Shown: positions 6,597 through 17,281 of the stretch, in pieces | Layout of the letters: each line of letters opens with the position of its first letter | Position numbering within the stretch: the stretch's first letter is position 1 | Source: an uncultured Bacteroides sp. | Lineage (GTDB): Bacteria; Bacteroidota; Bacteroidia; Bacteroidales; Bacteroidaceae | NCBI RefSeq assembly: GCF_947632445.1 | Contig: NZ_CANRPM010000008.1 | Span: 1 to 64,000, forward strand | Length of the DNA stretch: 64,000 bases | Direction: 5' to 3' | Made by a program: the position numbers and the translations under genes | The notes under the pieces: generated by a model | Seen by the model: only the letters and a program-made list of their open reading frames with translations | The model's database searches: none | Told to the model about the DNA's origin: nothing

Positions 6597-8644
6597 TTTT
6601 TAATTCCATTTCTGGTTAATAATGCGTTAATTGTTGGTTCTTGCCCACGAAAGCGTTTGTAGAGCGTCATGGGGTGTTCAGTTCCTCCGCGTGAAAGTAT
6701 GTTTTCCCGGAAGGAAAAGGCTGTTTTCTGATCGAAAATGCCCTGCTTTTTAAAAAGCGAGAAGGCGTCAGCATCCAGCACCTCGGCCCACTTGTAGCTG
6801 TAGTAGCCGGCTGAATAGCCTCCGGCAAAGATGTGCGAGAACTGGGTGCTCATGCAGGTACCCTTGACGGATGGCAACACTTGGGCACGCGCCCAGGCTT
6901 GTTTCTCGTATTCCATCACGTCGCCTTCAAAGGGGGAAGTGCGGGTGTACCACGCCATATCCAGCAGACCGAAACTGACCTGACGAAGGCAGGCATAGCC
7001 CGCGTTGAAGTTGCGAGAATCCACAATGCGCTGTACCAGTTCGTCAGGTATCAGTTCGCCCGTCTGATAATGGCGGGCAAAGGTATGCAGGAATTCCTTT
7101 TCGACGGCAAAGTTCTCCATGAACTGGGAGGGAAGCTCCACAAAGTCCCAGTAGACGTTGGTGCCACTCAGACTGGCGTAGGTTGTGTTGGCAAACATGC
7201 CGTGCAGACTATGGCCGAACTCGTGGAGGAAAGTCTCCACTTCTCCGAAGGTGAGCAGGGCAGGTTTGTCCTGCATAGGCTTGGTGAAGTTCATCACCAA
7301 CGACACGTGCGGCCGGCTGTTCTCGCCTGTTTTTTCGTCGATCCATTGTTCCTTGTAGCTGGTCATCCAAGCGCCCGAACGCTTTCCTTCGCGCGGATGG
7401 AAGTCGGTATAGAGTACGGCGAGGAAACTGCCGCCTTTATCAAAGACATCAAAGGCCTCCACATCTTTGTGATAGACGGGGATATCGGGATTCTTCTTGA
7501 AGGTGATGCCATAGAAACGAGTGGCCAGGCCGAACACGCCCTTTTTGACATTCTCCAGTTCAAAGTAGGGTCGGAGTATCTCGTCGTTGAGATTGAACTT
7601 GCGATCTTTGAGCTTCTGCGAATAGTAGCTCCAGTCCCAGGGCATCAGTGTGAAGTCGGCTCCCAGCTCTTCGCGGGCCAGTGCCTGCACTTCGGCATAT
7701 TCCTTAAGAGCAGTGGGGCGGTAGGCTTCCAGCAGCTGGTCGAGCAGGTGATAGACGTTGGCACTGTTCTGCGCCATGCGTCGCTCCAGTTTATAGGAGG
7801 CATAGTCTTTGTATCCCAATAGTTGGGCAAGTGCTAAGCGAGTGTTAGCCAGTTGTTTCACGATGTCGAGGTTGTTGCAGGCGTTGGCATGCGTACACTT
7901 GGTGTTGTAGGCCATGTAGATTTCCTTACGCAGGTCGCGGTCATCGGCGTAGGTTAGGAAAGGTATGTAGCTGGGAGCATGCAGGGTGAAGACCCAGCCT
8001 TCCTTTTGTTTCTCGCGTGCCGTTTCGGCAGCAGCGTCGATAGCACTTTGCGGTAAACCTTTTAGTTGGGCCTTGTTAGTCAGTATCAGTTGATAATCGT
8101 TGGTCTCCTTCAGGTTGTTTTCGCTGAATTGCAGGGTCAGCAGGCTCAGTTGGCGCGACAGCTCGCGGTATTTCTCCTTGTCGGCTCCCTGCAGATTGGC
8201 TCCACTGCGCACAAATCCTTTGTAGGTGTCTTCTGTTAGTTTTCGTTGTTCGGCTGTCAAAGGCTCGTCGCTGTGCTGCTCGTAGGCAGTCTTGACACGT
8301 TCGAAGAGACGTTCGTTCAGCGTGATGTTGTTAGCATGTTCGCTCAGCAGGGGCATCAGTTCCTTGGCCAGTTCCTGCATTTTGTCGTTGGTTTCGGCAC
8401 TGAGCAGATTGTCGAATACGACTTCAACGCGATGTAGAAATTGGCCCGACAGTTCCAGTGCCAGGATGGTATTGTGGAAGTCTGCGGGTTCGGGATTGTT
8501 GACGATGGCATCTATCTCCTCGTTTTGGCATTCGATGCCCCGACGGATGGCAGGAGCATAGTGCTCAACGGCAATGCGATCGAAGGGGATGGCGCCGTGA
8601 GGCGTATGAATATTTTCAAAAAAAGGATTTTGAATATCTGTCAT
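6593..8644 (-). CDS. M3 family peptidyl-dipeptidase (Dcp-like)
   Basis: A zinc metallopeptidase of 683 residues. The HEFGH zinc motif is at residues 474-478, and the downstream Glu ligand lies in DFVELPSQFMENF. Length and the N-terminal helical half (NPFFENIHTPHGAIPFDRI onward) match peptidyl-dipeptidase Dcp/oligopeptidase A, which degrade short peptides. No signal peptide is evident once the start is placed at 8644 (MTDIQNP). Eight further residues are possible upstream (8668) but read like an unconserved extension. It is the first gene of the presumed minus-strand operon continuing through the lipoprotein, dCMP deaminase, S41 protease and cyclo-ligase. Confidence 0.93.
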   Translation of the reverse strand: MTDIQNPFFENIHTPHGAIPFDRIAVEHYAPAIRRGIECQNEEIDAIVNNPEPADFHNTILALELSGQFLHRVEVVFDNLLSAETNDKMQELAKELMPLLSEHANNITLNERLFERVKTAYEQHSDEPLTAEQRKLTEDTYKGFVRSGANLQGADKEKYRELSRQLSLLTLQFSENNLKETNDYQLILTNKAQLKGLPQSAIDAAAETAREKQKEGWVFTLHAPSYIPFLTYADDRDLRKEIYMAYNTKCTHANACNNLDIVKQLANTRLALAQLLGYKDYASYKLERRMAQNSANVYHLLDQLLEAYRPTALKEYAEVQALAREELGADFTLMPWDWSYYSQKLKDRKFNLNDEILRPYFELENVKKGVFGLATRFYGITFKKNPDIPVYHKDVEAFDVFDKGGSFLAVLYTDFHPREGKRSGAWMTSYKEQWIDEKTGENSRPHVSLVMNFTKPMQDKPALLTFGEVETFLHEFGHSLHGMFANTTYASLSGTNVYWDFVELPSQFMENFAVEKEFLHTFARHYQTGELIPDELVQRIVDSRNFNAGYACLRQVSFGLLDMAWYTRTSPFEGDVMEYEKQAWARAQVLPSVKGTCMSTQFSHIFAGGYSAGYYSYKWAEVLDADAFSLFKKQGIFDQKTAFSFRENILSRGGTEHPMTLYKRFRGQEPTINALLTRNGIKK

Positions 8645-8798
8645 ATTCGCTAAGTTAATAAAAAACAACCGTTTTAGTCAGGTTCCCATTGTCGGGCTCT
8701 TTGTACAGAGACTCTTTAGGAAACTTCACGCAAAAATGCAAAAAAAATAGACGACTTCCGCAGAAGCCGCCTATACTTTAATATTTTCTAACTGTAAA

Positions 8799-9830
<1,032 letters not shown>

Positions 9831-9882
9831 TCAATAAATATGTATTTGATAATTAGTTTGCGCTTGTTTTCCAAATGCGCTG

Positions 9883-9890
9883 CAAAAATA
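9883..9890 (-). promoter_or_regulatory. -7 promoter box for gap
   Basis: Read on the minus strand, TATTTTTG matches TAnnTTTG, about 75 bases upstream of the gap start, followed by GCA as is usual in Bacteroides promoters. That implies a leader of about 65 bases. No clear -33 TTTG at normal spacing. Confidence 0.55.
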
Positions 9891-10203
9891 CAAAATTGTT
9901 TCTTATATTGGTGTGTCAGTGGGTTTAATTTATCCTTTTTTTATATTAAGGGGTTAGGATTGGAGCGTATATCGTTAAAACATCTTGAAATATGGCTCGG
10001 AATGATGTCGTGAAAACTGTTTGATAATGTCTCCAATACACTTTGGCTTCAGTTGTAATAGCCATGTTTCTTTATGGATTTGCCCAAGGAGACGTAAAAA
10101 AAATGATATAAACTAAGTTTCAACATTTACTTATTGGAAAATGGTATTATCTTTGCACTGACTAAAGGTGAAGAATTGAGTTTTAATTATCTAACAAACA
10201 GAT
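9891..10203. other. Intergenic region between gap and the RND efflux operon
   Basis: About 310 bases, AT-rich, no gene. It separates divergent units. On the plus strand TATCTTTG at 10148-10155 is a good -7 box, about 50 bases before the adaptor start. I see no strong inverted repeat that would mark a TetR-type operator, and no regulator gene adjoins the pump. Confidence 0.5.
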
Positions 10204-11379
10204 ATGAGACTATTTTTTACAATAAAAGAATTAAGGTTGAGAAAAAGAAGATTTGTGACGATGCTGGTTTGCATGGCAGTGCTGCTGGCAGCGTATATCG
10301 TATTGACTTGGCCGAAAGCGGTGGCTCCAGTACCACCTGTTGTAATTGTACAGCCTGTAGAACAAGAAGATGTGGAAATCTACGGAGACTATGTAGGACG
10401 TATCCGTGCACAACAATTTGTGGAAGTACGTGCACGTGTTGAAGGTTTTTTAGAGAGTATGGCTTTTGAGGAAGGTACGTATGTGACGAAAAATCAAGTC
10501 TTGTTCGTCATCGACCAGAAGCAATATCGCGCCAAAGCTGATAAGGCACGTGCCCAGTTGCGTAAAGATTCAGCGTTGGTGCGCAAGACCAAGCGTGATT
10601 TGGAACGTATCCGTCCGCTGTTTGAACAGAATGCAGCCAGTCAGCTGGACTTGGACAATGCCATTGCAGCTTATGAAACGGCTGTAGCCAGCATGGGTAT
10701 GAGTCAGGCCGATCTCGATCAGGCGGAACAGGAACTGGGTTATACGTGGGTACGTTCTCCGATATCCGGTCACATCAGCGAGCGGCATGTAGATCTTGGT
10801 ACCCTGGTAGGTACTAGCGGGAAGTCTTTGCTGGCTACGATTGTAAAGAGTGACACCGTATTGGTAGATTTCAGTATGACAGCATTGGATTATCTGAAAA
10901 GTAAAGAACGTAATGTAGTCATTGGACAGAAAGATTTGAGCCGTTCTTGGCAGCCGACTGTTACCATTACCCTGCCCGATAATAGCACCTATATATATAA
11001 AGGTATTGTAGATTTTGCTGAACCGCAAGTCAATCCCAAGACAGGTACATTCTCTGTTCGTGCCGAGATGCCCAATCCAGATCGTGTATTGCTCCCAGGT
11101 CAATTTACTAAAGTGCGTGTGCTGCTTGATGTACGCGAGCATGCCACCGTTGTTCCTCAGAAGGCTTTAATGATTGAGAAAGGTGGAGCACATGTTTTCG
11201 TTATGCGTCGAGATTCTACGGTTGAACGTCGTTTCATTGAGTTGGGGCCTGAATTCGGCAACAATGTCGTGGTAGAACGTGGTATTGTGCCTGGCGAAAA
11301 TATTGTGACTGAAGGGTATCACAAACTGACCCCTGGCATAAAGGTACGCACAGGCAAACCAATGGAGGAAGAAGAATAA
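10204..11379 (+). CDS. RND efflux periplasmic adaptor (AcrA/MexA family)
   Basis: A membrane-fusion protein of 391 residues that bridges the inner-membrane pump and the outer-membrane channel. It has an uncleaved N-terminal hydrophobic segment (about residues 18-38) rather than a lipobox. A barrel-sandwich half (VRARVEGFLESMAFEEGTYVTKNQVLF) follows, then a helical hairpin with TKRDLERIRPLFEQNAAS and a second lipoyl half around SPISGHISERHVDLGTLV. The beta-barrel (VNPKTGTFSVRAEMPNP..LLPGQF) and membrane-proximal domains complete it. It is the first gene of a three-gene operon, 64 bases before the pump gene. Confidence 0.95.
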   Translation: MRLFFTIKELRLRKRRFVTMLVCMAVLLAAYIVLTWPKAVAPVPPVVIVQPVEQEDVEIYGDYVGRIRAQQFVEVRARVEGFLESMAFEEGTYVTKNQVLFVIDQKQYRAKADKARAQLRKDSALVRKTKRDLERIRPLFEQNAASQLDLDNAIAAYETAVASMGMSQADLDQAEQELGYTWVRSPISGHISERHVDLGTLVGTSGKSLLATIVKSDTVLVDFSMTALDYLKSKERNVVIGQKDLSRSWQPTVTITLPDNSTYIYKGIVDFAEPQVNPKTGTFSVRAEMPNPDRVLLPGQFTKVRVLLDVREHATVVPQKALMIEKGGAHVFVMRRDSTVERRFIELGPEFGNNVVVERGIVPGENIVTEGYHKLTPGIKVRTGKPMEEEE

Positions 11380-11443
11380 GTAAGGGACAGGAAGACTGTC
11401 CGCATTGCACTCAGAATTCTAAAATCAGAAACCTATCCCGCTT

Positions 11444-14400
11444 ATGAAAGTGAATTTCTTTATTGACAGGCCGGTATTCTCGGCTGTTATCTCTATATTG
11501 ATCGTCATTGTAGGCATCATCGGCCTGATGATGCTTCCTATCGACCAGTACCCCCAAATTACGCCGCCCGTAGTGAAAATATCAGCATCTTATCCTGGGG
11601 CTAGTGCCGTCACTGTGTCGCAGGCTGTGGCTACTCCTATCGAACAAGAACTGAATGGTACTCCTAGTATGCTATACATGGAGTCCAGCAGCTCCAATGC
11701 GGGTAGTTTTTCGGCCACCGTTACTTTCGATATCTCGGCTGACCCGGACTTGGCTGCTGTCGAAATACAGAATCGTATCAAACTGGCTGAGTCGCGTCTG
11801 CCTGCCGAGGTGGTGCAGAATGGCATTGAAGTGGATAAACAGGCTCCCAGTCGGCTGATGACCCTCTGCCTTACGTCGGACGACCCCAAATTCGATGAAA
11901 TCTATCTGAGTAACTTTGCCACGTTGAATGTGGTGGATCTTCTGCGACGCATTCCCGGCGTGGGTCGTGTGTCCAACATCGGAAGCCGTTACTATGCCAT
12001 GCAGATTTGGGTGGATCCCGCCCGTCTGGCCAACTACGGACTGACGGTGAAGGACGTGCAGGATGCTTTGAAGGATCAAAACCGTGAGTCGGCAGCCGGT
12101 GTCTTGGGCCAGCAGCCCGTCGAAGGACTTGACATTACCATTCCCATTACCGCGCAGGGACGTTTGTCCTCGGCCGCACAGTTCGAGGAGATTGTACTTC
12201 GCGCCAATGCCGACGGCTCACTGATACGGATGCGTGATGTGGCCCGCGTTTCACTCGAAGCACAGTCCTATAACACCGAGAGTGGTATCAATGCCGGCAA
12301 CGCTGCTGTACTGGGCCTCTATATGCTGCCCGGAGCCAATGCCATGGAAGTGGCCGAGAACGTCAAGAAGACCATGAAGGAAATCAGCGCCAATTTCCCC
12401 GAAGGATTAGAGTATGAGATACCGTTCGACATGACAACCTACATCAGCGAGTCCATTCATGAAGTGTATAAGACGTTGTTTGAGGCACTGCTATTGGTTA
12501 TCATCGTGGTTTACCTGTCGTTGCAGAGCTGGCGTGCTACCATTATCCCTGTGGTAGCGGTACCCATCTCACTCATCGGTACCTTCGGATTCATGCTTAT
12601 CTTCGGGTTCTCGCTCAACATGCTGACTTTGCTCGGTCTTGTGTTGGCCATCGGTATCGTGGTGGACGATGCTATTGTGGTGGTGGAGAACGTGGAGCGC
12701 ATCATGGAAGAAGAACACCTTAGTCCCTATAATGCCACGAAGAAGGCTATGAACGGACTGGTGGGCGCCATCATTGCCACGTCGCTCGTGCTGGCGGCTG
12801 TGTTCGTGCCGGTCAGCTTCCTGCCGGGCATTACGGGCCAGCTCTACCGCCAATTTACGGTGACCATTGTGGTGTCTGTACTGCTTTCTACGGTAGTAGC
12901 TCTCACACTGAGCCCTGTGATGTGTTCACTCATCCTGCGTCCCGAAGACCCCAACAAGCCGAAGAACCGTGTGTTCGTTTTCATCAACAAATGGTTGGCC
13001 ATCGGCAATACGAAATACGTCAAGCTGATAGGTCGCACCGTGAAACATCCGCGCCGCATCGCTATGTATTTCTGCCTAGGCCTGCTGTGTATCTTCATCC
13101 TGCATCGCTTTATGCCCACCAGCTTTTTGCCGGTTGAAGACCAGGGCTACTTCACCGTCGAGCTGGAATTGCCCGAAAGTACTACGTTGGAACGCACCCG
13201 CAAGGTAACCGACCGGACCATTGATTTCTTGATGAAGCAGCCTGCTGTAGAATACGTACAAAATGTTACAGGATCTAGTCCCCGTGTGGGTACCAGCCAG
13301 GCACGCAGTCAACTGACTGTTATCTTAAAGCCTTGGGACGAACGCGATAATATTACCATTGACGAGGTGATGGAAACTGTGCGTCGTGAGATCAGTGAAT
13401 ATCCAGAGTGCAAAGTTTATTTGTCTACGCCACCGGTTATCCCCGGTTTGGGTACGTCGGGCGGTTTTGAGATGCAACTGGAGGCACGTGGTGAGGCTAC
13501 CTTTGATGATTTGGTACAAGCTGCGGACACACTGATGTATTATGCCTTACAATGTAAGGAGATTGAAGGACTGTCGTCCTCGCTCCAGGCTGAGATCCCC
13601 CAACTTTATTTTGATGTGGATCGCGACAAGGTGAAACTCTCAGGGGTACCGATGGCTGACGTCTTTTCGACGATGAAAGCCTATACGGGTTCGGTTTATG
13701 TGAATGATTTCAATATGTTCAACCGTGTCTACCGCGTCTATCTGCAGGCTGAGGCACCTTATCGTGAGCATCGTGACAATATAGGCCTTTATTTCGTGCG
13801 CGGTAGCGACGGCGACATGATACCGCTCACATCGCTCGGAACAACAGCGTACACGACCGGTCCGGGAAGCATCAAGCGATTTAATATGTTCAACGCTTCC
13901 GTCATTCGTGGTACAGCTGCCAATGGTGCCAGCTCTGGGCAGGTGATGGAATTGTTGGAACGTATTGCCCGCAATCACCTTCCAGACGATATCGGGGTAG
14001 AATGGAGTGGTTTGTCTTATCAGGAAAAACAGGCTGGGGGACAGACCGGACTTATCCTGGGATTAGTATTCCTCTTCGTTTTCCTCTTTTTGGCAGCATT
14101 GTATGAGAGTTGGAGCGTGCCTATCGCCGTGCTGATTTCTCTGCCTATTGCCGTGTTGGGTGCCTATGCCGGTATTTCTATCTGTGGGCTGGAGAACGAC
14201 ACCTATTTCCAGATTGGTCTGGTAATGCTCATCGGCTTGGCCGCCAAGAATGCTATTCTTATTGTGGAGTTCGCTAAGGACGAGGTGGATCGCGGCAGCG
14301 ATATTGTTGAGGCGGCTCTCCATGCCGCCCACTTGCGCTTCCGCCCCATCCTGATGACATCACTGGCCTTCATCCTCGGTATGCTTCCGATGGTTATCGC

Positions 14401-14578
14401 TACCGGGCCAGGTTCGGCCAGCCGTCAGGCCATCGGCACGGGTGTGTTCTTTGGTATGATTGTGGCTGTCACCATCGGCATCCTGCTGGTGCCCTTCTTC
14501 TTTGTGATGATTTACAAGATGAAGCACAAGGTGCGTGCTCCCAAACTGAACCTGCAAACCTTTAAAAAGAAAAAATGA
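11444..14578 (+). CDS. RND efflux inner-membrane pump (HAE1 family, AcrB-like)
   Basis: A 1044-residue proton-driven multidrug exporter. It begins with FIDRPVFSAVISILIVIVG (first TM helix) and the porter motif FDISADPDLAAVEIQNR. Two large periplasmic loops and twelve TM helices are evident. TM4 carries GLVLAIGIVVDDAIVVVENVER with the paired acidic residues used for proton relay. The second half repeats the fold, with GLVMLIGLAAKNAILIVEFAKD. Full length and intact. It overlaps the outer-membrane factor gene by 4 bases. Substrates cannot be predicted from sequence. Antibiotics, bile salts and detergents are usual for the family. Confidence 0.96.
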   Translation: MKVNFFIDRPVFSAVISILIVIVGIIGLMMLPIDQYPQITPPVVKISASYPGASAVTVSQAVATPIEQELNGTPSMLYMESSSSNAGSFSATVTFDISADPDLAAVEIQNRIKLAESRLPAEVVQNGIEVDKQAPSRLMTLCLTSDDPKFDEIYLSNFATLNVVDLLRRIPGVGRVSNIGSRYYAMQIWVDPARLANYGLTVKDVQDALKDQNRESAAGVLGQQPVEGLDITIPITAQGRLSSAAQFEEIVLRANADGSLIRMRDVARVSLEAQSYNTESGINAGNAAVLGLYMLPGANAMEVAENVKKTMKEISANFPEGLEYEIPFDMTTYISESIHEVYKTLFEALLLVIIVVYLSLQSWRATIIPVVAVPISLIGTFGFMLIFGFSLNMLTLLGLVLAIGIVVDDAIVVVENVERIMEEEHLSPYNATKKAMNGLVGAIIATSLVLAAVFVPVSFLPGITGQLYRQFTVTIVVSVLLSTVVALTLSPVMCSLILRPEDPNKPKNRVFVFINKWLAIGNTKYVKLIGRTVKHPRRIAMYFCLGLLCIFILHRFMPTSFLPVEDQGYFTVELELPESTTLERTRKVTDRTIDFLMKQPAVEYVQNVTGSSPRVGTSQARSQLTVILKPWDERDNITIDEVMETVRREISEYPECKVYLSTPPVIPGLGTSGGFEMQLEARGEATFDDLVQAADTLMYYALQCKEIEGLSSSLQAEIPQLYFDVDRDKVKLSGVPMADVFSTMKAYTGSVYVNDFNMFNRVYRVYLQAEAPYREHRDNIGLYFVRGSDGDMIPLTSLGTTAYTTGPGSIKRFNMFNASVIRGTAANGASSGQVMELLERIARNHLPDDIGVEWSGLSYQEKQAGGQTGLILGLVFLFVFLFLAALYESWSVPIAVLISLPIAVLGAYAGISICGLENDTYFQIGLVMLIGLAAKNAILIVEFAKDEVDRGSDIVEAALHAAHLRFRPILMTSLAFILGMLPMVIATGPGSASRQAIGTGVFFGMIVAVTIGILLVPFFFVMIYKMKHKVRAPKLNLQTFKKKK

Positions 14579-15954
14579 TGATGAAACGTACAATATATCC
14601 GATCTGCCTATTGGCCGCACTGATGCTATTCGCTGGTTGCCAGCTGGGCAAACACTATACGCGGCCGGAATTGGCTTTGCCTGAAACACTGTCCGGTCAG
14701 CCTGCGGACGATTCGATTTCTTTGGCCGACATGACATGGGAGGAACTCTATACCGACACTCTGCTGCAAGGCCTTATCCGCAAGACATTGGAATATAACA
14801 AAGATATGCAGATGGCTGCCGCCCGTGTCAAGGAACTGGCCGCGCTGAAGCGTATAGATGTGGCCAATCTATTTCCACAAGTGGACGCTAAAGTTTACCT
14901 CGAACCTGAGCGCGAAAACTATGGGGGCAATGATGCTAAGAACAGCGATGAATTCGGTATTAAGGCATCGGCCACATGGGAGCTCGACCTGTGGGGAAAT
15001 CTGCGCTGGGTACGAGACAAGAGCCTGGCCGATTTTGTGGGTTCCATCGAGAACCGACATGCTTTGCAAATGAGCCTCATCGCACAGGTTGCGCAGGCTT
15101 ATTTTGAGCTGGTGGCGTTAGACAACGAGCTGGCCATCGTGCGGCAGACTGTCGAAGCACGCCGTGAGAGCCTTCACCTTGTTCGTTTGCGTTATGAAGG
15201 CGGACTCATTTCCGAGATTCCTTTCCGCCAAGCACAAGTGGAATTGGCCAAGACCGTGACCCTCGTGCCCGACCTCGAGCGCAAGATTACACTCAAGGAG
15301 AACGAACTGGCCTTCTTAACGGGCGAATATCCTCACACCATCACACGTGCCGGTCAGACGGCCGATGTGCAGCTTCCTGACGCTTTGCCCGTAGGTATGC
15401 CCAGCACCTTACTGGAGCGCCGTCCCGACATACGCCAGGCTGAACAGGAAGTCATTGCCGCCAACGCACAGGTAGGTATGGCCTTCACGGCCCTCTTCCC
15501 CCGTATTACTCTGACTGCTGTGGCGGGTACCGAGAGCGGTGAATTGGGTGACATTCTGAAATCACCTTATCATCTTTTTTCAGCCACGCTTCTGGAACCC
15601 ATCTTTGCGATGGGCAAGAACCGTGCCCGTCTCAAGGCCCGAAAGGCGGCCTTCGAACGTGCCACCCATGCCTACGAGAAGGCTGTGCTCAGTGCTTTCA
15701 AGGATGCTTACAATGCTATTACGGAGTTCAATAAAATAAAGGATATATACAACGCACGCCTCAAGTTGGAGCAGTCTGCCAAGACGACGCTCAAACTGGC
15801 GCAGCTGCAATATGTCAACGGTGCCATTGCCTACATGGACTTGCTCGATGCGCAACGTACCTATTTCGATGCACAGCTCAGCCTGAACAACGCTGTTCGC
15901 GACAAGTGCATCACGATGGTCAACCTCTACAAGGCGCTTGGCGGAGGCTGGTAA
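14575..15954 (+). CDS. RND efflux outer-membrane channel (NodT/OprM family lipoprotein)
   Basis: A TolC-fold trimeric channel subunit of 459 residues. The signal peptide ends in a lipobox (LLAALMLFAGC), then the two OEP repeats follow. Family landmarks are FGIKASATWELDLWGNLR, LLERRPDIRQAEQEVIAANAQVG and the C-terminal YVNGAIAYMDLLDAQRTYFDAQ. Three ATG codons lie in a row at 14575-14583. The first overlaps the pump stop codon. It is the last gene of the operon and converges with the DUF3667 pair, the stops being 8 bases apart. Confidence 0.95.
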   Translation: MMMKRTIYPICLLAALMLFAGCQLGKHYTRPELALPETLSGQPADDSISLADMTWEELYTDTLLQGLIRKTLEYNKDMQMAAARVKELAALKRIDVANLFPQVDAKVYLEPERENYGGNDAKNSDEFGIKASATWELDLWGNLRWVRDKSLADFVGSIENRHALQMSLIAQVAQAYFELVALDNELAIVRQTVEARRESLHLVRLRYEGGLISEIPFRQAQVELAKTVTLVPDLERKITLKENELAFLTGEYPHTITRAGQTADVQLPDALPVGMPSTLLERRPDIRQAEQEVIAANAQVGMAFTALFPRITLTAVAGTESGELGDILKSPYHLFSATLLEPIFAMGKNRARLKARKAAFERATHAYEKAVLSAFKDAYNAITEFNKIKDIYNARLKLEQSAKTTLKLAQLQYVNGAIAYMDLLDAQRTYFDAQLSLNNAVRDKCITMVNLYKALGGGW

Positions 15955-15962
15955 CCCATTTA

Positions 15963-17237
15963 CTAAATCCTTCCCGTCGCCTTAAGTGCCAGCCAAAGGA
16001 TAAGTGTGGTTGCAGAGCCGAGTGTCAGCAGGTTGAAAAGAAAGAATGTAAGCAGGCACTTGGCTGTGGTCTTGCCCCAGCTCTCGCGGTAGGTGGTGTG
16101 CATCGACACGAGCTGATAGGCCAGCAGGGCGAAGGGCGTGAGAAAGATGAAAGCATCTTCCACACTGTTGGTGAAGATGTGATTGTCACGCCCCACATTG
16201 AAATGCCACAGCAGGATGGCGGCAGGCACCACCAACAGTACGAGCAAGAGGCTACCGAGATGTGTGGCGTGGGCAAAGTGCTCCATATAACGGCGCTTAG
16301 GGTAGAAGATCTTGAATAACAGAGCCTGTACAGGCAGGAGGAACATCAGGAACAAAGGCGTCCACTTGGACAGCTTCCCCAGAACGAACGAGGCCGTAGC
16401 CTGCTGTTGCAGTTGGTCGGTCTGGTTGAGGCGTGTCATCCAGTCGTAGGTGTCGGCAGTGATACGGCCTGTTGCCGTGTCGGTGGGCAGGCTGAGATAG
16501 AACCGTACTTCTTCATCAGACATATCCGGCTGCGAGTCGCGGCGCAGGACGTTGACTTTAGCCTGCGTCTCTTCGCGAACGGCGGTGCGCGTCAGGCAAG
16601 AGTCGAAGAGCAGACAGGGCAGGGTGACGCGGTTCAGCTCGTCGCCTCGGTTCTCGTAGTGCGAACGGACGAGGTGGTCGGCATGCCAGGCTCCTCGGAC
16701 TTCGAGCACGCGGCGCAAAGTCTTTGTGTTATAGGCATAGACCGTCGTATCCGGTAGGACAGCTGAGTCGGTGCGGCGCAGGGCGTTCATCACCGTATCC
16801 GGTATCTGCTGGCCGACCGTTGTCAGCAATGCGCGTTCTGTGGCGCGTTCGGCAGCCATGAAAAACAGGGTGAAGAAGACGACGGAGATGCACATGTACA
16901 GCCGGAAGGGGTGCACATAGGAGTTGATCTTGCCATCGTTGAACTCGTTCGTCAGGAAACCCGGTCGGGTGAACAACAGACGCAGGGTCATCCATATCTT
17001 GCCGTCGAACTGGTACACGTTCTCAAAGTACTGGCGGATGTATTTCCAGATAGGCTGGTGAATATCGAGGGCGTATTGGCCGCACTGATGGCAGTACATG
17101 CCCTTCAGAAGGGTGCCGCAGTTCATGCAGTGGGTGTAGCCGGGGCGGGTATGGCTTCGGATGCGGCGCAGGCGCATGGCCTCGATGTCCCGTCGGATGC
17201 GTTGCCGGCGTTGTTGGAATATTTCAGTGAGTTTCAT
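15963..17237 (-). CDS. DUF3667 membrane protein, copy 2
   Basis: A 424-residue protein. The N-terminus is a basic helix, then a four-cysteine zinc-ribbon CMNCGTLLKGMYCHQCGQ (residues about 38-55). The conserved PIWKYIRQYFENVYQFDGK stretch follows, then a hydrophobic helix at FRLYMCISVVFFTLFFM, a long polar insert (about 120 residues), and four C-terminal hydrophobic helices. This is the DUF3667 family arrangement. Function is unknown. It lies 44 bases downstream of a clear paralogue on the same strand, so the pair is one unit. The polar insert differs most between the copies, while zinc-ribbon and first helix are nearly identical. Confidence 0.85.
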   Translation of the reverse strand: MKLTEIFQQRRQRIRRDIEAMRLRRIRSHTRPGYTHCMNCGTLLKGMYCHQCGQYALDIHQPIWKYIRQYFENVYQFDGKIWMTLRLLFTRPGFLTNEFNDGKINSYVHPFRLYMCISVVFFTLFFMAAERATERALLTTVGQQIPDTVMNALRRTDSAVLPDTTVYAYNTKTLRRVLEVRGAWHADHLVRSHYENRGDELNRVTLPCLLFDSCLTRTAVREETQAKVNVLRRDSQPDMSDEEVRFYLSLPTDTATGRITADTYDWMTRLNQTDQLQQQATASFVLGKLSKWTPLFLMFLLPVQALLFKIFYPKRRYMEHFAHATHLGSLLLVLLVVPAAILLWHFNVGRDNHIFTNSVEDAFIFLTPFALLAYQLVSMHTTYRESWGKTTAKCLLTFFLFNLLTLGSATTLILWLALKATGRI

Positions 17238-17281
17238 TGTCTATGCTTCATTCTTCGTTTTTTTCATTCTTCATTCTTCAA